DNA of 64,000 nt. Source: an uncultured Bifidobacteriaceae bacterium (GTDB lineage: Bacteria; Actinomycetota; Actinomycetes; Actinomycetales; Bifidobacteriaceae). Under the pieces are notes generated by a model. That model was given only the letters and a program-made list of their open reading frames with translations. It had not been told where the DNA came from and made no database searches. Shown here one piece after another: positions 45,253 through 55,076 of the stretch. The translations under genes and the position numbers were made by a program. The stretch spans positions 62,001 through 126,000 of the forward strand of contig CAMPNN010000001.1 of the NCBI GenBank assembly GCA_946891915.1, in the 5' to 3' direction. The stretch's first letter is position 1. Every line of letters starts with the position of its first letter.

Positions 45253-45591
45253 CTAAAACTGTACATCTTCTTCTCGAAGTGATTTTTCATCCCAGTGTTG
45301 CCATATTTTACGGTGGTTCTCACGAATTTTTTGATGATGCTCAAGTACTTTTTCTCTGGTTTTCTCATAGCGATCTGCCGCTTTTTGAATTGGCAGAGTA
45401 AAAAGAGGATCTCTAAGTTCGTCGTCGCTTTTATTAGAATCGTTCAAAGCTTCAAACTTAGATGCGGCAGCATCTGTAAAACTAAAGCAAGTTTTGGCTA
45501 GTCTTATTGCGCTTAAAACAACTACCACTACTCCGGCGGCAATCATGCACAGCATAAACAAAGTAATCAGTGGCCAAATCCACCAAGGCAT
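45253..45591 (-). CDS. Small membrane protein between pafBC and helY
   Basis: A 112-residue protein with one N-terminal membrane helix (about 3-28) and a charged, probably helical C-terminus rich in Lys, Glu, His and Arg. It occupies the position of tatA/tatC in the mycobacterial pafBC-tatAC-helY locus, but it lacks the TatA hinge and amphipathic helix pattern, and I do not call it TatA. GGAGGAG precedes the ATG, and the start follows the pafBC stop at once. Confidence 0.65.
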   Translation of the reverse strand: MPWWIWPLITLFMLCMIAAGVVVVVLSAIRLAKTCFSFTDAAASKFEALNDSNKSDDELRDPLFTLPIQKAADRYEKTREKVLEHHQKIRENHRKIWQHWDEKSLREEDVQF

Positions 45592-45593
45592 AA

Positions 45594-47519
45594 CTACTCC
45601 TCCGAGTTTGCATTGTCAGAGTGATCAACGCTTAATTCACGCTTAGCGCGAGCAATAATCATGCTGCGAAGTGTCTCTGGTGCAACAGCAGTAATATGAC
45701 GTGCGTGCGCAATACAGAAAGCTACGAACCACGAGTCTGATGAAACAGTAAGATGAACTTTAACACCATTTGCGTAAGGCTCCATGGTTGCTCCCGAAAG
45801 ATTCTTCAAGAAGTTAAGTTCAGTTTCGTCAGTAATGAAGCAGGTTTCTGTGCCATTATCGAAACTCCATTTACGAAGTTCGCTTACTGGAACGTCTGGA
45901 ATTTCAAGTTGCGAAGTAGGTTCCACAACTTCTGCTCGCTCAATGCGTGCAACGCGAAGAACCTGCCAAATTCTAGGCAAACCGTTTGCTTTGTTAATTG
46001 TTGTGTCTTTAGCAACAAATTCGCGCTTATCTTCTGGAGTCTGCTGTTCAACATCAGTCCACACCGCAACGTAGTAGACACCTTCATCAACGTAAATCTT
46101 AGAAGGTGCAACAATCTTTCTGCGAATACGCCCAGCGCCATCAGTGTACTCCATATCCAAAAGAGATGAAGTGTTAATAGCGCTACGAACAATAGAGCAG
46201 TTTCGAGGCTCAATTTCGTAACCTGTTAAACTAAGCCATGGAGTCTGCCCTGGAAGTACGTGGCGGCGCAAACGCTTATACAAAGATTCAGCTTGTGCGC
46301 GCTGTTCAGTAGGAAGCAATAATGAATGAGCTAAATAATTAGCTGAAGCTGTTAGCATGCTCAAATACTGTTGTGAAATACCGGCAAGACGTTCCAAACC
46401 TAAAGAGTTTGTGGCAGAAACAATGCCCTCATTTTCAAGAAGAGTCCAATCAATGTCAAAGAATTGGCTACCAGCCATCTCTCCGTCGTCGGAAACAGTA
46501 GTAAGTGTATTAATATCTTTGTGAAGAATAGTGACAAAACGACGAAGTTCGTCCTCGTTCTTTGGCTTTCCAATAAAACGTTCAGCAAGTTCGTTTAACG
46601 GGAAGTCTTCACCAAGATGTGCAGAAAGGAAAAGCATCAAACGCAAGCGACGATCCACTTCGCTGCCAGTTTGGAATGAAGAGCCTTTCTTTGAATGAGA
46701 TTTATCTGCAGCAGATTCTTGGCTTCCGTCAGCATTCTGTTGTTCATCAGTAGAGTTTTCAACATTGTTTTGCTGGTCGACTTCAGTGCAAGAAGCGAAT
46801 TCTACAGCAGCATGTAAGCGGCGGTGGAATGCGTCAACGGCTTCTTTTGGACTTACAACGCTAGAACCAGGATGTTCTAGCACAAACATCGCCAAATCGT
46901 CAGCATCAGTGTACGCAACGTTTAAGTGTTCGCCATCAACATCCACAGTTGCAGCAAAACGACGAGAGTCAATAACTTTTACCAAAGAATCAGGAAGCAT
47001 CTGAGTGCCAAGTCCAGGTGCAATAGAATCCAATCCCAATCCAGGAATAGGAGTTTGTGGAACCCTTGGTGCCGTGCGAGAAGTGCGCTGCTGCTCGTGC
47101 TGATCCGACTCAAGCGAAGAAATAGACATTGAGCGAGCTAAATAGTTTGCCGCAGCCAATACTGGCAATTCGGACTGGTCAAAGCGCAAACGAACTCTAG
47201 GCTCATCGCCTAATTGCAAACGATACGATGCAAAATCTTGACCTTCAGACTTTGAAGAATATTCAGGCTGCCTAGACTCGATTGCAATACCCATAGCAGC
47301 GAGTTTTGCGCGGTCGCGCTGGAATTGCTTTGCGAACGCGGCCTTAGCTGCTTGATCCGCAAGCTCTCCATAAGAATCTGCATAAGCTTTCACACGCTGT
47401 GCTATTTGCCGCGAAGTCAGCCATTGCGGGAATGCGGAAGACAATACAGCGAGTACGTCTAACTCGTGTTTGCCCCATTTGTCGGAAAAACGTCGCCTTC
47501 CGTTGCTTCCTTCTACCAT
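45594..47519 (-). CDS. pafBC: Fused PafB-PafC-type WYL-domain regulator
   Basis: A 641-residue transcription regulator with two similar halves. Each half is expected to carry a winged helix-turn-helix and a WYL domain: the first near residues 15-70 (DVLAVLSSAFPQWLTSRQIAQRV), the second from about 285 (LRLMLFLSAHLGEDFPLNELAERF), with the WYL-type section IEPRNCSIVRSAINTS to YVDEGVYYVAVW near 440-500. PafBC in mycobacteria is the LexA-independent activator of DNA-damage genes. The low-complexity stretch near 260 joins the halves. GAGGACC precedes the ATG. It heads the operon with the membrane protein and helY. Confidence 0.8.
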   Translation of the reverse strand: MVEGSNGRRRFSDKWGKHELDVLAVLSSAFPQWLTSRQIAQRVKAYADSYGELADQAAKAAFAKQFQRDRAKLAAMGIAIESRQPEYSSKSEGQDFASYRLQLGDEPRVRLRFDQSELPVLAAANYLARSMSISSLESDQHEQQRTSRTAPRVPQTPIPGLGLDSIAPGLGTQMLPDSLVKVIDSRRFAATVDVDGEHLNVAYTDADDLAMFVLEHPGSSVVSPKEAVDAFHRRLHAAVEFASCTEVDQQNNVENSTDEQQNADGSQESAADKSHSKKGSSFQTGSEVDRRLRLMLFLSAHLGEDFPLNELAERFIGKPKNEDELRRFVTILHKDINTLTTVSDDGEMAGSQFFDIDWTLLENEGIVSATNSLGLERLAGISQQYLSMLTASANYLAHSLLLPTEQRAQAESLYKRLRRHVLPGQTPWLSLTGYEIEPRNCSIVRSAINTSSLLDMEYTDGAGRIRRKIVAPSKIYVDEGVYYVAVWTDVEQQTPEDKREFVAKDTTINKANGLPRIWQVLRVARIERAEVVEPTSQLEIPDVPVSELRKWSFDNGTETCFITDETELNFLKNLSGATMEPYANGVKVHLTVSSDSWFVAFCIAHARHITAVAPETLRSMIIARAKRELSVDHSDNANSEE

Positions 47520-47815
47520 TGGTCCTCACGTATCATGTTTGTATTCTGTTTACTTATGTGCAAAAGCACGCAAATAACTGGCTATTAGCAGTTTTATTTG
47601 CTTTCGCTATTTACACATGCCTTTTCTATTTTAATGGTGTTTTGCGGCACGTGTGGACATTTTTCAAAAAACTTAAAATATTTATATATATTTTGTCCAC
47701 GCGAATATCAACAACGTTGAAAATACGCCATTTTTCCGCGACACGCCATACGTATTTTTCTATAAAAAATTTGTTATATGCCAATACAAAATCGTTTAAT
47801 TTAGGAAAATTTGCG
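47520..47815. other. AT-rich intergenic region with one inverted repeat
   Basis: 296 bp between ugpA and pafBC (both minus strand). CGTGTGGACA (47650-47659) and TGTCCACGCG (47694-47703) form a 10-bp inverted repeat with one G-U pair, separated by 34 bases that are almost only A and T. On the minus strand it may be the ugpA terminator. No ORF. Confidence 0.5.
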
Positions 47816-49243
47816 TTAAACCCAAGAGTCTGGTTCAATTCCTTGCGGTCCAACAAATTCCCCATTTGGCACATAACTCGGTTCCCCTCTATCTTCTAAT
47901 ACTGCGTCGGAAAACATTGAAACCTGATTTCCGAAAGTCCAGTCTCCCCTAATTGTCACTGATTTTGCAGCAGCTATTGTTGGAACAGAATATGGGAATC
48001 TTTCGTTAAAGTCGTCTATATTCTTGTAGTAGCGCGGATCTAAATCAATATCTGGGAAAATATAGTTACCATCTTCCATTTCGTAAGAATCAGTAAGATG
48101 GAAGCGATCTGAACGCATAATAAACAAGTCATTAGTTGTTTTAACAGGCAAAAATCGCATACGATCAACTTCAACGCAAATTGCCTCGTCAAAAAGTGAT
48201 GCGATTGCTCCCATAGCTGTTTCTAATTGTATTACAGGAGCACTTTCTTCATTAGTTGGGTCAACAGTTTTTCTGTTGCAAATAACTGGAAGAGGCAAGA
48301 TGCCATCGTATTCTTCAAGCTTTTTTTGCAAAGAATCAATACGAACCCAAATATTATTCGTATTAAAATAAGGGTGCTTTTTAATGCTTTGTGCACTTCT
48401 ACGATCTTCAGAATGAACTTGCGTCATTTCTCGCAACATTAGTCGACCGGTTTGAGCGTCCCTAACAATGTGTCCGCCCTTACGGTCTGCTTGAGTACGT
48501 TTTGCAACTTCAATCATTATTGGAGCGCCAGTATTTTCAAAATGTTGTGCAAGAGTTCTAGACGGTCTAGCGCCTAGATTGTCTGAATTTGAAATAAACA
48601 AGTACTCAATTCCATGCTTTTTCAAAGTGCTTAATAAATCAGATTCCCAAAGCGTAGAGAAAATATCTCCGTGGCCTGGAGGACACCATTCAAGAGAAGA
48701 ATCTGCTTCGTAAGAAACCGGCTCCCCCGTTTCTTCAACTAACTTTGGTTCCTGGTGTTGAATAATTTGTACAGGAATATCATCCTGAGTAAATTTACGA
48801 TTTCGTTTTAGAACCTGCAAAGTGTCGTGAGAAGTGCGGAAAGAGTTCATAAAAATAAGAGGAAGCTCTACGCCTAATCTCTGTCTGGCCGTAAGAACTT
48901 GTCCAATAATAATATCAATAAAGCGCATCTGGCGCGCTTTGTGCCTGCGAACTGGGAGTAAAGACTTTGCGCAGGACAATCCCATTGAAGTTCCCAATCC
49001 GCCATTGAGTTTAATAAACGCGGTTTTTGCAAAAGCGTCCACCGCTTTATCGTGGTCAATTGTTTCATAAATTTCGTGGAAATTTGGGACCGTTTTTATT
49101 GGTTCTACATTGCTTTCGCGAATAAACTCGCTCAACTCGTCATTGCGCCACATACTGTACATGTGAGCAAATTGTGCAATAGAAGTGTCGCTCATATTGT
49201 GTTCGCGCATCTTTGCAGCGGACAACTCGAATGCGTCATCCAT
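47816..49243 (-). CDS. ugpA: UTP-glucose-1-phosphate uridylyltransferase, eukaryotic type
   Basis: Makes UDP-glucose from UTP and glucose 1-phosphate. The 475-residue protein belongs to the UDPGP family of eukaryotic type: the nucleotide-binding loop KLNGGLGTSMG (78-88), CAKSLLPVR, the uracil-contact region QHQEPKL, SLEWCPPGHGDIF, NSDNLGARPS and a C-terminal left-handed beta-helix. Bacterial GalU is unrelated in length and motifs. In bifidobacteria this enzyme serves galactose and lacto-N-biose metabolism. AAGGAGG precedes the ATG. Confidence 0.9.
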   Translation of the reverse strand: MDDAFELSAAKMREHNMSDTSIAQFAHMYSMWRNDELSEFIRESNVEPIKTVPNFHEIYETIDHDKAVDAFAKTAFIKLNGGLGTSMGLSCAKSLLPVRRHKARQMRFIDIIIGQVLTARQRLGVELPLIFMNSFRTSHDTLQVLKRNRKFTQDDIPVQIIQHQEPKLVEETGEPVSYEADSSLEWCPPGHGDIFSTLWESDLLSTLKKHGIEYLFISNSDNLGARPSRTLAQHFENTGAPIMIEVAKRTQADRKGGHIVRDAQTGRLMLREMTQVHSEDRRSAQSIKKHPYFNTNNIWVRIDSLQKKLEEYDGILPLPVICNRKTVDPTNEESAPVIQLETAMGAIASLFDEAICVEVDRMRFLPVKTTNDLFIMRSDRFHLTDSYEMEDGNYIFPDIDLDPRYYKNIDDFNERFPYSVPTIAAAKSVTIRGDWTFGNQVSMFSDAVLEDRGEPSYVPNGEFVGPQGIEPDSWV

Positions 49244-49427
49244 GTATTAGCCTCCTTGTATGCATGTGACCCTAATAGTTTAGCGATTTGTGTGTCACTG
49301 TGCAAACATAGGCTTATTTTTTGATTATATTTGGTAATTTTTACGATTTTACAGAGCTATAATTACTAAATTATGCTGAATCTGCAAGTAATTTTATACA
49401 AAATAATAAGTAATCTTACAAAAATAA

Positions 49428-49464
49428 TAAGCGTAGCCAATAATTTAATTACTGACTACGCTTA
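49428..49464 (-). terminator. Terminator between gluD and ugpA
   Basis: TAAGCGTAG (49428-49436) pairs with CTACGCTTA (49456-49464). On the minus strand it is followed by a U-rich tail and would end the glu operon. Confidence 0.75.
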
Positions 49465-49482
49465 CTTAAAACTCACCACAAA

Positions 49483-50637
49483 TTATGCTTTTGGAGTATT
49501 CTTGCGATTCTCCTTTTGATTATCGTTTCGATTAAATTTTGTGGTGTTTTTTGTATTTTTAGCAGATTTAGTATTATTGGTATCTTCTGTTTCGTCGCCA
49601 GTTTTCAGATGATGCTCATCATAGCCCTGCAAGTAGCGTGTGTGCTGCCAATGGCGAATAGAAGCATTAGTACCACGGTGGTGAACGTGATACTTGCGAG
49701 GTGTACCGCCATGAGGTAGCTCTTTAACTTCGTCAGCTACTGCCATCTGGTTCACGTTAGAAGGATCCATAATTGCGATTGGCGCAACTGGGTCAGCTTC
49801 TGTTGGTGCCGCAGTGCGATTCTTCAAATGCGAAGGCAACCATTCTGCGAACCATGACAAAGCGAGGCAGATTAAGAAGTAAACAACTGCTGCAACGCTT
49901 AAGGTTTGCAAAATATTAAAGTACATTGATCCAAGACGGCGAGATTCCTGAAGCAAATCAGTGTACATAATAATCGAACCAAGAGCAGTATCCTTCAACA
50001 CAACCACAAGCTGAGTTACTGCTGCAGGCATCATAGCAATAATAGCCTGCGGCATTTCGATTTGAGTAAGAGACTGGTACTCGCTTAAGCCCAATGCTAA
50101 TGAAGCTTCACGCTGACCGTTTGGCAAATTACCAACGCCAGATCGCACCAATTCTGCAACCACGGAACCGTTGTACATAATCAACGCCAAAACTACAGCC
50201 CAGTAAGATGCTTCCTTCATTCCGGAAAGTGCGAAAGCTCTCCACAAGAAAATCATGAGCATTAATACTGGCACAGCTCGGCAGAATTCAACGATTACTG
50301 CAGAAACGCTGCGAATAATGAAATTCGGTAACAAACGGCATAATCCGAAGAATAAACCAAAAACAATAGAGCCTACTACTGCAAGCAATGACGCTTTTAA
50401 CGTCATCCACAAGCCTGGTAAGTAAAAATCAATCCAAGCTTCAGACTCTAATGCAGGATTCCACAATACCCAAGAAAGCTGGTTTTCTCCCTCTGGAGGA
50501 TTGCTTAAACGCATCAAAATAGCAATAACTGCGATGGCAAAAATGCATCCTGCAATGATGTTTGCAAGGCGAATCTTCTTAAGGGCCTTTGGGCCAGGGG
50601 CATCAAATAATAATGATTGTTCACGTTGTTTAGCCAT
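49483..50637 (-). CDS. gluD: Amino-acid ABC transporter permease (GluD-like)
   Basis: The second membrane subunit of a glutamate/polar amino-acid importer. The permease core (residues about 20-270) has five or so helices and the EAA motif region LVRSGVGNLPNGQREASLALGLS. After it come about 110 residues, rich in His, Asn, Lys and Thr, that are not part of the usual permease and are probably cytoplasmic. The frame opens with a GTG at 50646 that overlaps the gluC stop; the ATG at 50637 is better placed after AGAAGG and is chosen. Confidence 0.88.
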   Translation of the reverse strand: MAKQREQSLLFDAPGPKALKKIRLANIIAGCIFAIAVIAILMRLSNPPEGENQLSWVLWNPALESEAWIDFYLPGLWMTLKASLLAVVGSIVFGLFFGLCRLLPNFIIRSVSAVIVEFCRAVPVLMLMIFLWRAFALSGMKEASYWAVVLALIMYNGSVVAELVRSGVGNLPNGQREASLALGLSEYQSLTQIEMPQAIIAMMPAAVTQLVVVLKDTALGSIIMYTDLLQESRRLGSMYFNILQTLSVAAVVYFLICLALSWFAEWLPSHLKNRTAAPTEADPVAPIAIMDPSNVNQMAVADEVKELPHGGTPRKYHVHHRGTNASIRHWQHTRYLQGYDEHHLKTGDETEDTNNTKSAKNTKNTTKFNRNDNQKENRKNTPKA

Positions 50638-50642
50638 CTGTA

Positions 50643-51320
50643 TCACCTTCTCACAGCAAGCTTGTTAGACAGATACGTTGTCAAAATTCCAATAGGAATA
50701 ATGAGAATGATGTATCCTAAAGCGAATATTAAGAAGATTGGCACAATCAAATCCGCATGCTTCTCAATCATTTCGCTCATCATTGTTGAAGTTTCTGTTG
50801 CAACTGATGCGGCTGCGGCAACAGTTGAGTTTTTAAGCAAAGCAATAAACGTGTTGCCTAATGGTGCTACAGAACCGCAGAATGTTTGTGGCAAAATAAC
50901 TTGAGTCGCTGACTGGAAGAAATTTAATCCGAGAGCTCGGCAAGCTTCAGCTTGACCAACAGGAACAGTATTAAGACCGGATCTTAAAGATTCGCACACA
51001 AACGCTGCCGTGTATAGAGACAAGCCAGTGATTGCAAGCCAGAAGAAATTCACTTCAAAAATTGGCGAGAATCCAAGTTTAAGCTGAGCGTACACGCCCA
51101 AAACCATGAAAACCATGATTATTGTAAGTGGCATGTTCTTAAACAGCTCAACGTAAGCGGTTGCCACCATGCGTAAAGATGCAACTGGGCAGATGCGCAT
51201 GGTAACAAGTATTACGCCAATAATTGTGGAAAAAAGTACACTCCATAACGTGATTTCAATATTAACCAAGAAAGCTCCTGGAATATTGTATTCACTAAAA
51301 AGCTGTACGAAATCTTGCAT
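50643..51320 (-). CDS. gluC: Amino-acid ABC transporter permease (GluC-like)
   Basis: A 225-residue membrane subunit of the importer with about five helices and the EAA loop ESLRSGLNTVPVGQAEACRALGLNF, where the ATPase docks. GAGGGGGAGAAC lies before the ATG, three bases after the gluB stop. Together with gluD it forms the translocation path. Confidence 0.9.
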   Translation of the reverse strand: MQDFVQLFSEYNIPGAFLVNIEITLWSVLFSTIIGVILVTMRICPVASLRMVATAYVELFKNMPLTIIMVFMVLGVYAQLKLGFSPIFEVNFFWLAITGLSLYTAAFVCESLRSGLNTVPVGQAEACRALGLNFFQSATQVILPQTFCGSVAPLGNTFIALLKNSTVAAAASVATETSTMMSEMIEKHADLIVPIFLIFALGYIILIIPIGILTTYLSNKLAVRR

Positions 51321-51321
51321 G

Positions 51322-52155
51322 TTAGTTCTCCCCCTCTTGAGGAATTGGCGGATTATACTTTGCGTTTGGCTTAAAACCAGTTCCGCGCAAATTATCGTCC
51401 AGTGCTCTCTTCCACGAACCGTTACGCATCATGTCTTTTAATGCTGCGTTGATTCGTTTTGCCAAGCGAGTGTTGCCTTTTTTGATACCAATTCCGTAAT
51501 ATTCTGCGGTAAATGGTTTGCCAACAAGCTTTAAGCGACCGCGAGACGCAGTTGCTAAACCTGCGAGAATAATATCGTCTGTAGTTACAGCATCCACAAT
51601 GCCTGAGAATAATGCTGTTGCGCATTCTGCATAGCCTGGCTGTTGCATAAGTTGCACTTTTGAAGAGAACTTCTCTTTAATAACTATTGCAGATGTTGAA
51701 CCGGAAACTGAGCATAAACGCTTTCCATCCAAATCGTTTGGACCGTTTACATTATGCTCACCTTTACGAACTAATAAATCTTGGCCAGCAACAAAATATG
51801 GACCTGCAAAAGATACGATATTCTTGCGAGCGTCCGTAATAGAATATGTTGCTACAATAATATCGACATCGCCATTTTGAAGCATTGTTTCTCGCTGCTT
51901 AGAAGGCGATTCTTTCCATACGATTTGATCTTCTGAATAACCAAGCTTTTTGGCAACATATTTAGCAACGTCAACGTCGAAACCTACGTAAGTTCCGGCT
52001 TTTTTGAAGCCCAAGCCAGGCTGATCAAATTTAATGCCAATTCGTATTACTTTTTTGCCGTCGCTACGATCGCACGCGGTAAGCGGCATAACACAGCAAA
52101 CGGTACAAAGTGCTGCCAGTATCGCACGAAAAATGCGATTGTGTAATATTTTCAT
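51322..52155 (-). CDS. gluB: Amino-acid-binding lipoprotein (GluB-like)
   Basis: The extracytoplasmic solute-binding subunit, 277 residues. The N-terminus is a lipoprotein signal with the lipobox LTAC near residue 27, to be lipidated by Lgt encoded at 35 kb. The mature part is a family 3 binding protein: IRIGIKFDQPGLGFK, YVGFDVDVAKYVAKKLG, and DAVTTDDIIL. Homology suggests glutamate or a similar polar amino acid. The frame opens five codons earlier; ATG 52155 after AAGGGAAAAG is chosen. Confidence 0.9.
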   Translation of the reverse strand: MKILHNRIFRAILAALCTVCCVMPLTACDRSDGKKVIRIGIKFDQPGLGFKKAGTYVGFDVDVAKYVAKKLGYSEDQIVWKESPSKQRETMLQNGDVDIIVATYSITDARKNIVSFAGPYFVAGQDLLVRKGEHNVNGPNDLDGKRLCSVSGSTSAIVIKEKFSSKVQLMQQPGYAECATALFSGIVDAVTTDDIILAGLATASRGRLKLVGKPFTAEYYGIGIKKGNTRLAKRINAALKDMMRNGSWKRALDDNLRGTGFKPNAKYNPPIPQEGEN

Positions 52156-52228
52156 ATCTTTTCCCTTCATAAGAACTGTTTTTCATAGGTTTTGCCAGTC
52201 AAAGCTAAAACTAATTTGAAAAACGCTA

Positions 52229-53041
52229 TTAGTGCGTAAGAATCTTGGAAAGGAAATCTTTTGCTCGATCAGTTTTTGGATTCTCGAAGAATTCTTCAGG
52301 AGTTCCCTGTTCGAGGATTTGGCCGTCGGCCATGAAAACAATACGATCTGCTGCTTTACGAGCAAAACCCATTTCGTGCGTAACGCAAATCATTGTCATG
52401 CCTTCTTTTGCAAGCTCAACCATAACGTCAAGAACTTCATTAACCATTTCTGGATCGAGTGCAGAAGTTGGCTCGTCAAAAAGCATAACTTTTGGTTGCA
52501 TTGCAAGAGCGCGAGCGATTGCAACGCGCTGCTGCTGACCGCCTGAAAGCTGTGATGGCATTTTATTTGCTTGGTTGTCAACGCCTACGCGTGTGAGCAG
52601 TTCCATTGCGAGTGTTTCTGCGCTCTGCTGATCCATATGACGGACTTTCATTGGCGCAAGAGTTACGTTTTCAAGAATCGTCTTGTTTGCAAAAAGATTG
52701 AATGACTGGAAGACCATGCCAACTTCTGCGCGCAGTGCTGCAAGCTCTTTTCCTTCTTGAGGAAGTGGATTACTATCTATGCGAATATCGCCAGAATCGA
52801 TTGTTTCGAGACGGTTGATTGTGCGGCACATGGTTGATTTACCAGAACCGGATGGGCCAATAATTACGAGAACCTCGCCTTTATTGACAGTAAGATTAAT
52901 ATCTTTAAGAACGTGAAGTTTGCCATAATGCTTTTCAACATGGCTTAATTCAACGAGGGGATTTGCCGCTTGTTGCACTTTAGCAGTGCTAATAGTCATA
53001 TCCTCGGCGTTTGGATTTGACTTTGATACTTGCTTATCCAT
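52229..53041 (-). CDS. gluA: Amino-acid ABC transporter ATPase (GluA-like)
   Basis: The ATP-hydrolysing subunit, 270 residues: Walker [11 protein letters not shown]-loop [10 protein letters not shown], signature [13 protein letters not shown], Walker [13 protein letters not shown] and the switch histidine in [10 protein letters not shown]. The order gluA-gluB-gluC-gluD is that of the corynebacterial glutamate importer. TAGACT lies seven bases before the ATG and there is no good Shine-Dalgarno, so the operon may begin with a leaderless mRNA. Confidence 0.93.
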   Translation of the reverse strand: MDKQVSKSNPNAEDMTISTAKVQQAANPLVELSHVEKHYGKLHVLKDINLTVNKGEVLVIIGPSGSGKSTMCRTINRLETIDSGDIRIDSNPLPQEGKELAALRAEVGMVFQSFNLFANKTILENVTLAPMKVRHMDQQSAETLAMELLTRVGVDNQANKMPSQLSGGQQQRVAIARALAMQPKVMLFDEPTSALDPEMVNEVLDVMVELAKEGMTMICVTHEMGFARKAADRIVFMADGQILEQGTPEEFFENPKTDRAKDFLSKILTH

Positions 53042-53048
53042 AACAAGA

Positions 53049-53054
53049 AGTCTA
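53049..53054 (-). promoter_or_regulatory. -10 hexamer for a leaderless gluA mRNA
   Basis: On the minus strand TAGACT is followed by seven bases and the gluA ATG. Confidence 0.45.
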
Positions 53055-53117
53055 GCTAAGCTGTGTTACGGTTATTTATCACTATCGTTACGTTTTGTAA
53101 CTCTTACGTTACAAATA

Positions 53118-53158
53118 AAGCCGTTGACTGCGATTATTAAACCAACAATCAACGGCTT
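53118..53158 (-). terminator. Terminator after aspS
   Basis: AAGCCGTTGA pairs perfectly with TCAACGGCTT around a 21-base loop; on the minus strand it is followed by a U-rich stretch. Confidence 0.8.
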
Positions 53159-53186
53159 CGTAACAATTAAATTTTACAAGTAGATT

Positions 53187-54983
53187 TTACTCGTCTTCTT
53201 CTGGATCGTAGTCGACACCAGTTTCTGCGCGCTGCTCGTCCGAAATTGGAGCTGGGGCGCCAGTTAAAGGATCGCGTCCGCCGCCTGCCTTCGGGAAGGC
53301 AATTACGTCGCGGATTGAGCTTGCGCCTGCCAAAATTGCAGCAGTACGATCCCAACCCAAAGCAATACCAGCGTGAGGTGGAGCGCCATACTTGAAAGCT
53401 TCAAGCAAGAAGCCAAACTTTTCGTCCGCTTCTGCTTTATCAATACCAAGTACGTTCAAAACGCGATCTTGAATATCGTCGCGGTGAATACGCACGGATC
53501 CGCCGCCCATTTCGTTACCGTTGCAAACAATATCGTAAGAATCGCTCATTGCATGCTCAGGATCTTTATCGAATTTATCAATCCAATCAGCAGATGGCAT
53601 TGTAAATGGATGATGCATAGAAGTCCACTTGGAATGGCCGACTGCAACATCGTCATCATCAGGGTCATCAGTGCGCTTAAACAGTGGGAAGTCAACAACC
53701 CAAGTGAAAGCGAACTCGTCAGGATGAAGCAAACCTGCGCGGCTTGCCAATTCAACACGAACTGCACCAAGCAAAAGCTGAGAAGATTCACGAGAGCCTG
53801 CTGCGAAGAACACTGCGTCGCCATCTTCTGCACCAACAGCTTCCTTCAAACCTGCGCGCTCTTCTTCGCTGAGGTTCTTAGCAACAGGGCCTTTAAGCTC
53901 GCCGTCTTCACCGAAGACTACGTAAGCTAAGCCCTTAGCTCCACGCTGCTTAGCCCAATCCTGCCAAGCGTCAAACTGACGACGAGGAGTTGCAGCGCCG
54001 CCTTTAAAGAGCACAGCACCAACGTAAGGAGCTTGGAAGACTCTAAATGGAGTGTTCTTAAAGAAGTCAGTAAGTTCAACAAGAGGATTGCCAAAACGCA
54101 AATCTGGTTTATCGGAACCATACTTATCCATTGCTTCTTGCCAAGTGATTCGAGGCAAAGGAAGAGTGATTTCGTGACCAGCTTCCTTCCAAATAGCTGC
54201 AATAACGCGCTCTGCCATAGCCATAACATCTTCTTGGCTTGCAAAGCTCATTTCCATATCAAGCTGAGTGAACTCAGGTTGACGGTCCGCACGGAAGTCC
54301 TCGTCGCGGTAGCAGCGAGCAAGCTGGTAGTAGCGTTCAACGCCAGAAACCATAAGAAGCTGCTTCAAAAGCTGTGGAGACTGTGGAAGTGCGTACCAAG
54401 AGCCTGGAACTAAACGAGCTGGAACAACAAAGTCGCGTGCGCCTTCTGGAGTGGACTTAATAAAGGTTGGAGTTTCAACCTCAGTGAAGTCCATATCTTC
54501 CAAAGCGTGACGAGCAGCCTTAGCCATATCGGAACGTAACTTCAAATTGCGCTGCATTGATGGGCGGCGCAAATCGAGGTAGCGGTACTTCAAACGCACA
54601 TCTTCGCTAGGAAGCTTGTTTTCAGACTCGTTTTCCAAAGCTGTAGAAACTTGGAATGGCAAAGCGTCAGACTTTGCAAGAATACTAACAGTTTCCGCAA
54701 CAATCTCAATCTTGCCAGTGGCCAAATGGTCATTCTCGTTACCATCTGGGCGTAAACGAACTTCGCCTGTTACTTGCACAACGAATTCACTACGTAACGG
54801 GCGTGCAGTTTCTTCATCATAAATAACAACCTGCACTAAGCCTGTGTTATCACGGACGTCAACGAAAGCAACTCCACCGTGATCACGGCGGCGATCAACC
54901 CAACCAGCGATGGTTACTTTCTGCCCGACCAATTCTTCAGTCACTTCAACGGCATGATGTGTGCGATACGCCGTCTGGCTCAT
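53187..54983 (-). CDS. aspS: Aspartyl-tRNA synthetase
   Basis: Charges tRNA-Asp. The 598-residue class II enzyme of bacterial type has the OB-fold anticodon domain ([18 protein letters not shown]), motif 1 and 2 regions ([49 protein letters not shown]), the GAD insertion near 300-430 and motif 3 ([13 protein letters not shown]). The frame opens 13 codons earlier; GAGGAAG precedes the ATG at 54983. hisS lies immediately upstream on the same strand. Whether the enzyme also charges tRNA-Asn was not assessed. Confidence 0.96.
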   Translation of the reverse strand: MSQTAYRTHHAVEVTEELVGQKVTIAGWVDRRRDHGGVAFVDVRDNTGLVQVVIYDEETARPLRSEFVVQVTGEVRLRPDGNENDHLATGKIEIVAETVSILAKSDALPFQVSTALENESENKLPSEDVRLKYRYLDLRRPSMQRNLKLRSDMAKAARHALEDMDFTEVETPTFIKSTPEGARDFVVPARLVPGSWYALPQSPQLLKQLLMVSGVERYYQLARCYRDEDFRADRQPEFTQLDMEMSFASQEDVMAMAERVIAAIWKEAGHEITLPLPRITWQEAMDKYGSDKPDLRFGNPLVELTDFFKNTPFRVFQAPYVGAVLFKGGAATPRRQFDAWQDWAKQRGAKGLAYVVFGEDGELKGPVAKNLSEEERAGLKEAVGAEDGDAVFFAAGSRESSQLLLGAVRVELASRAGLLHPDEFAFTWVVDFPLFKRTDDPDDDDVAVGHSKWTSMHHPFTMPSADWIDKFDKDPEHAMSDSYDIVCNGNEMGGGSVRIHRDDIQDRVLNVLGIDKAEADEKFGFLLEAFKYGAPPHAGIALGWDRTAAILAGASSIRDVIAFPKAGGGRDPLTGAPAPISDEQRAETGVDYDPEEDE

Positions 54984-55076
54984 AAGTCCACTTCCTCTAC
55001 AATCTAATTTTGATATATTCATTTGTTTCTATTGACACTATTTTGCGCTTAAAATCCAAGCATATTTGCAAGAATA

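Noticed and set aside
45253-45591. Assignment of the small membrane protein as TatA
   Set aside because: Position fits, but the hinge, the conserved Phe-Gly and the amphipathic helix of TatA are not seen and no TatC gene is adjacent.
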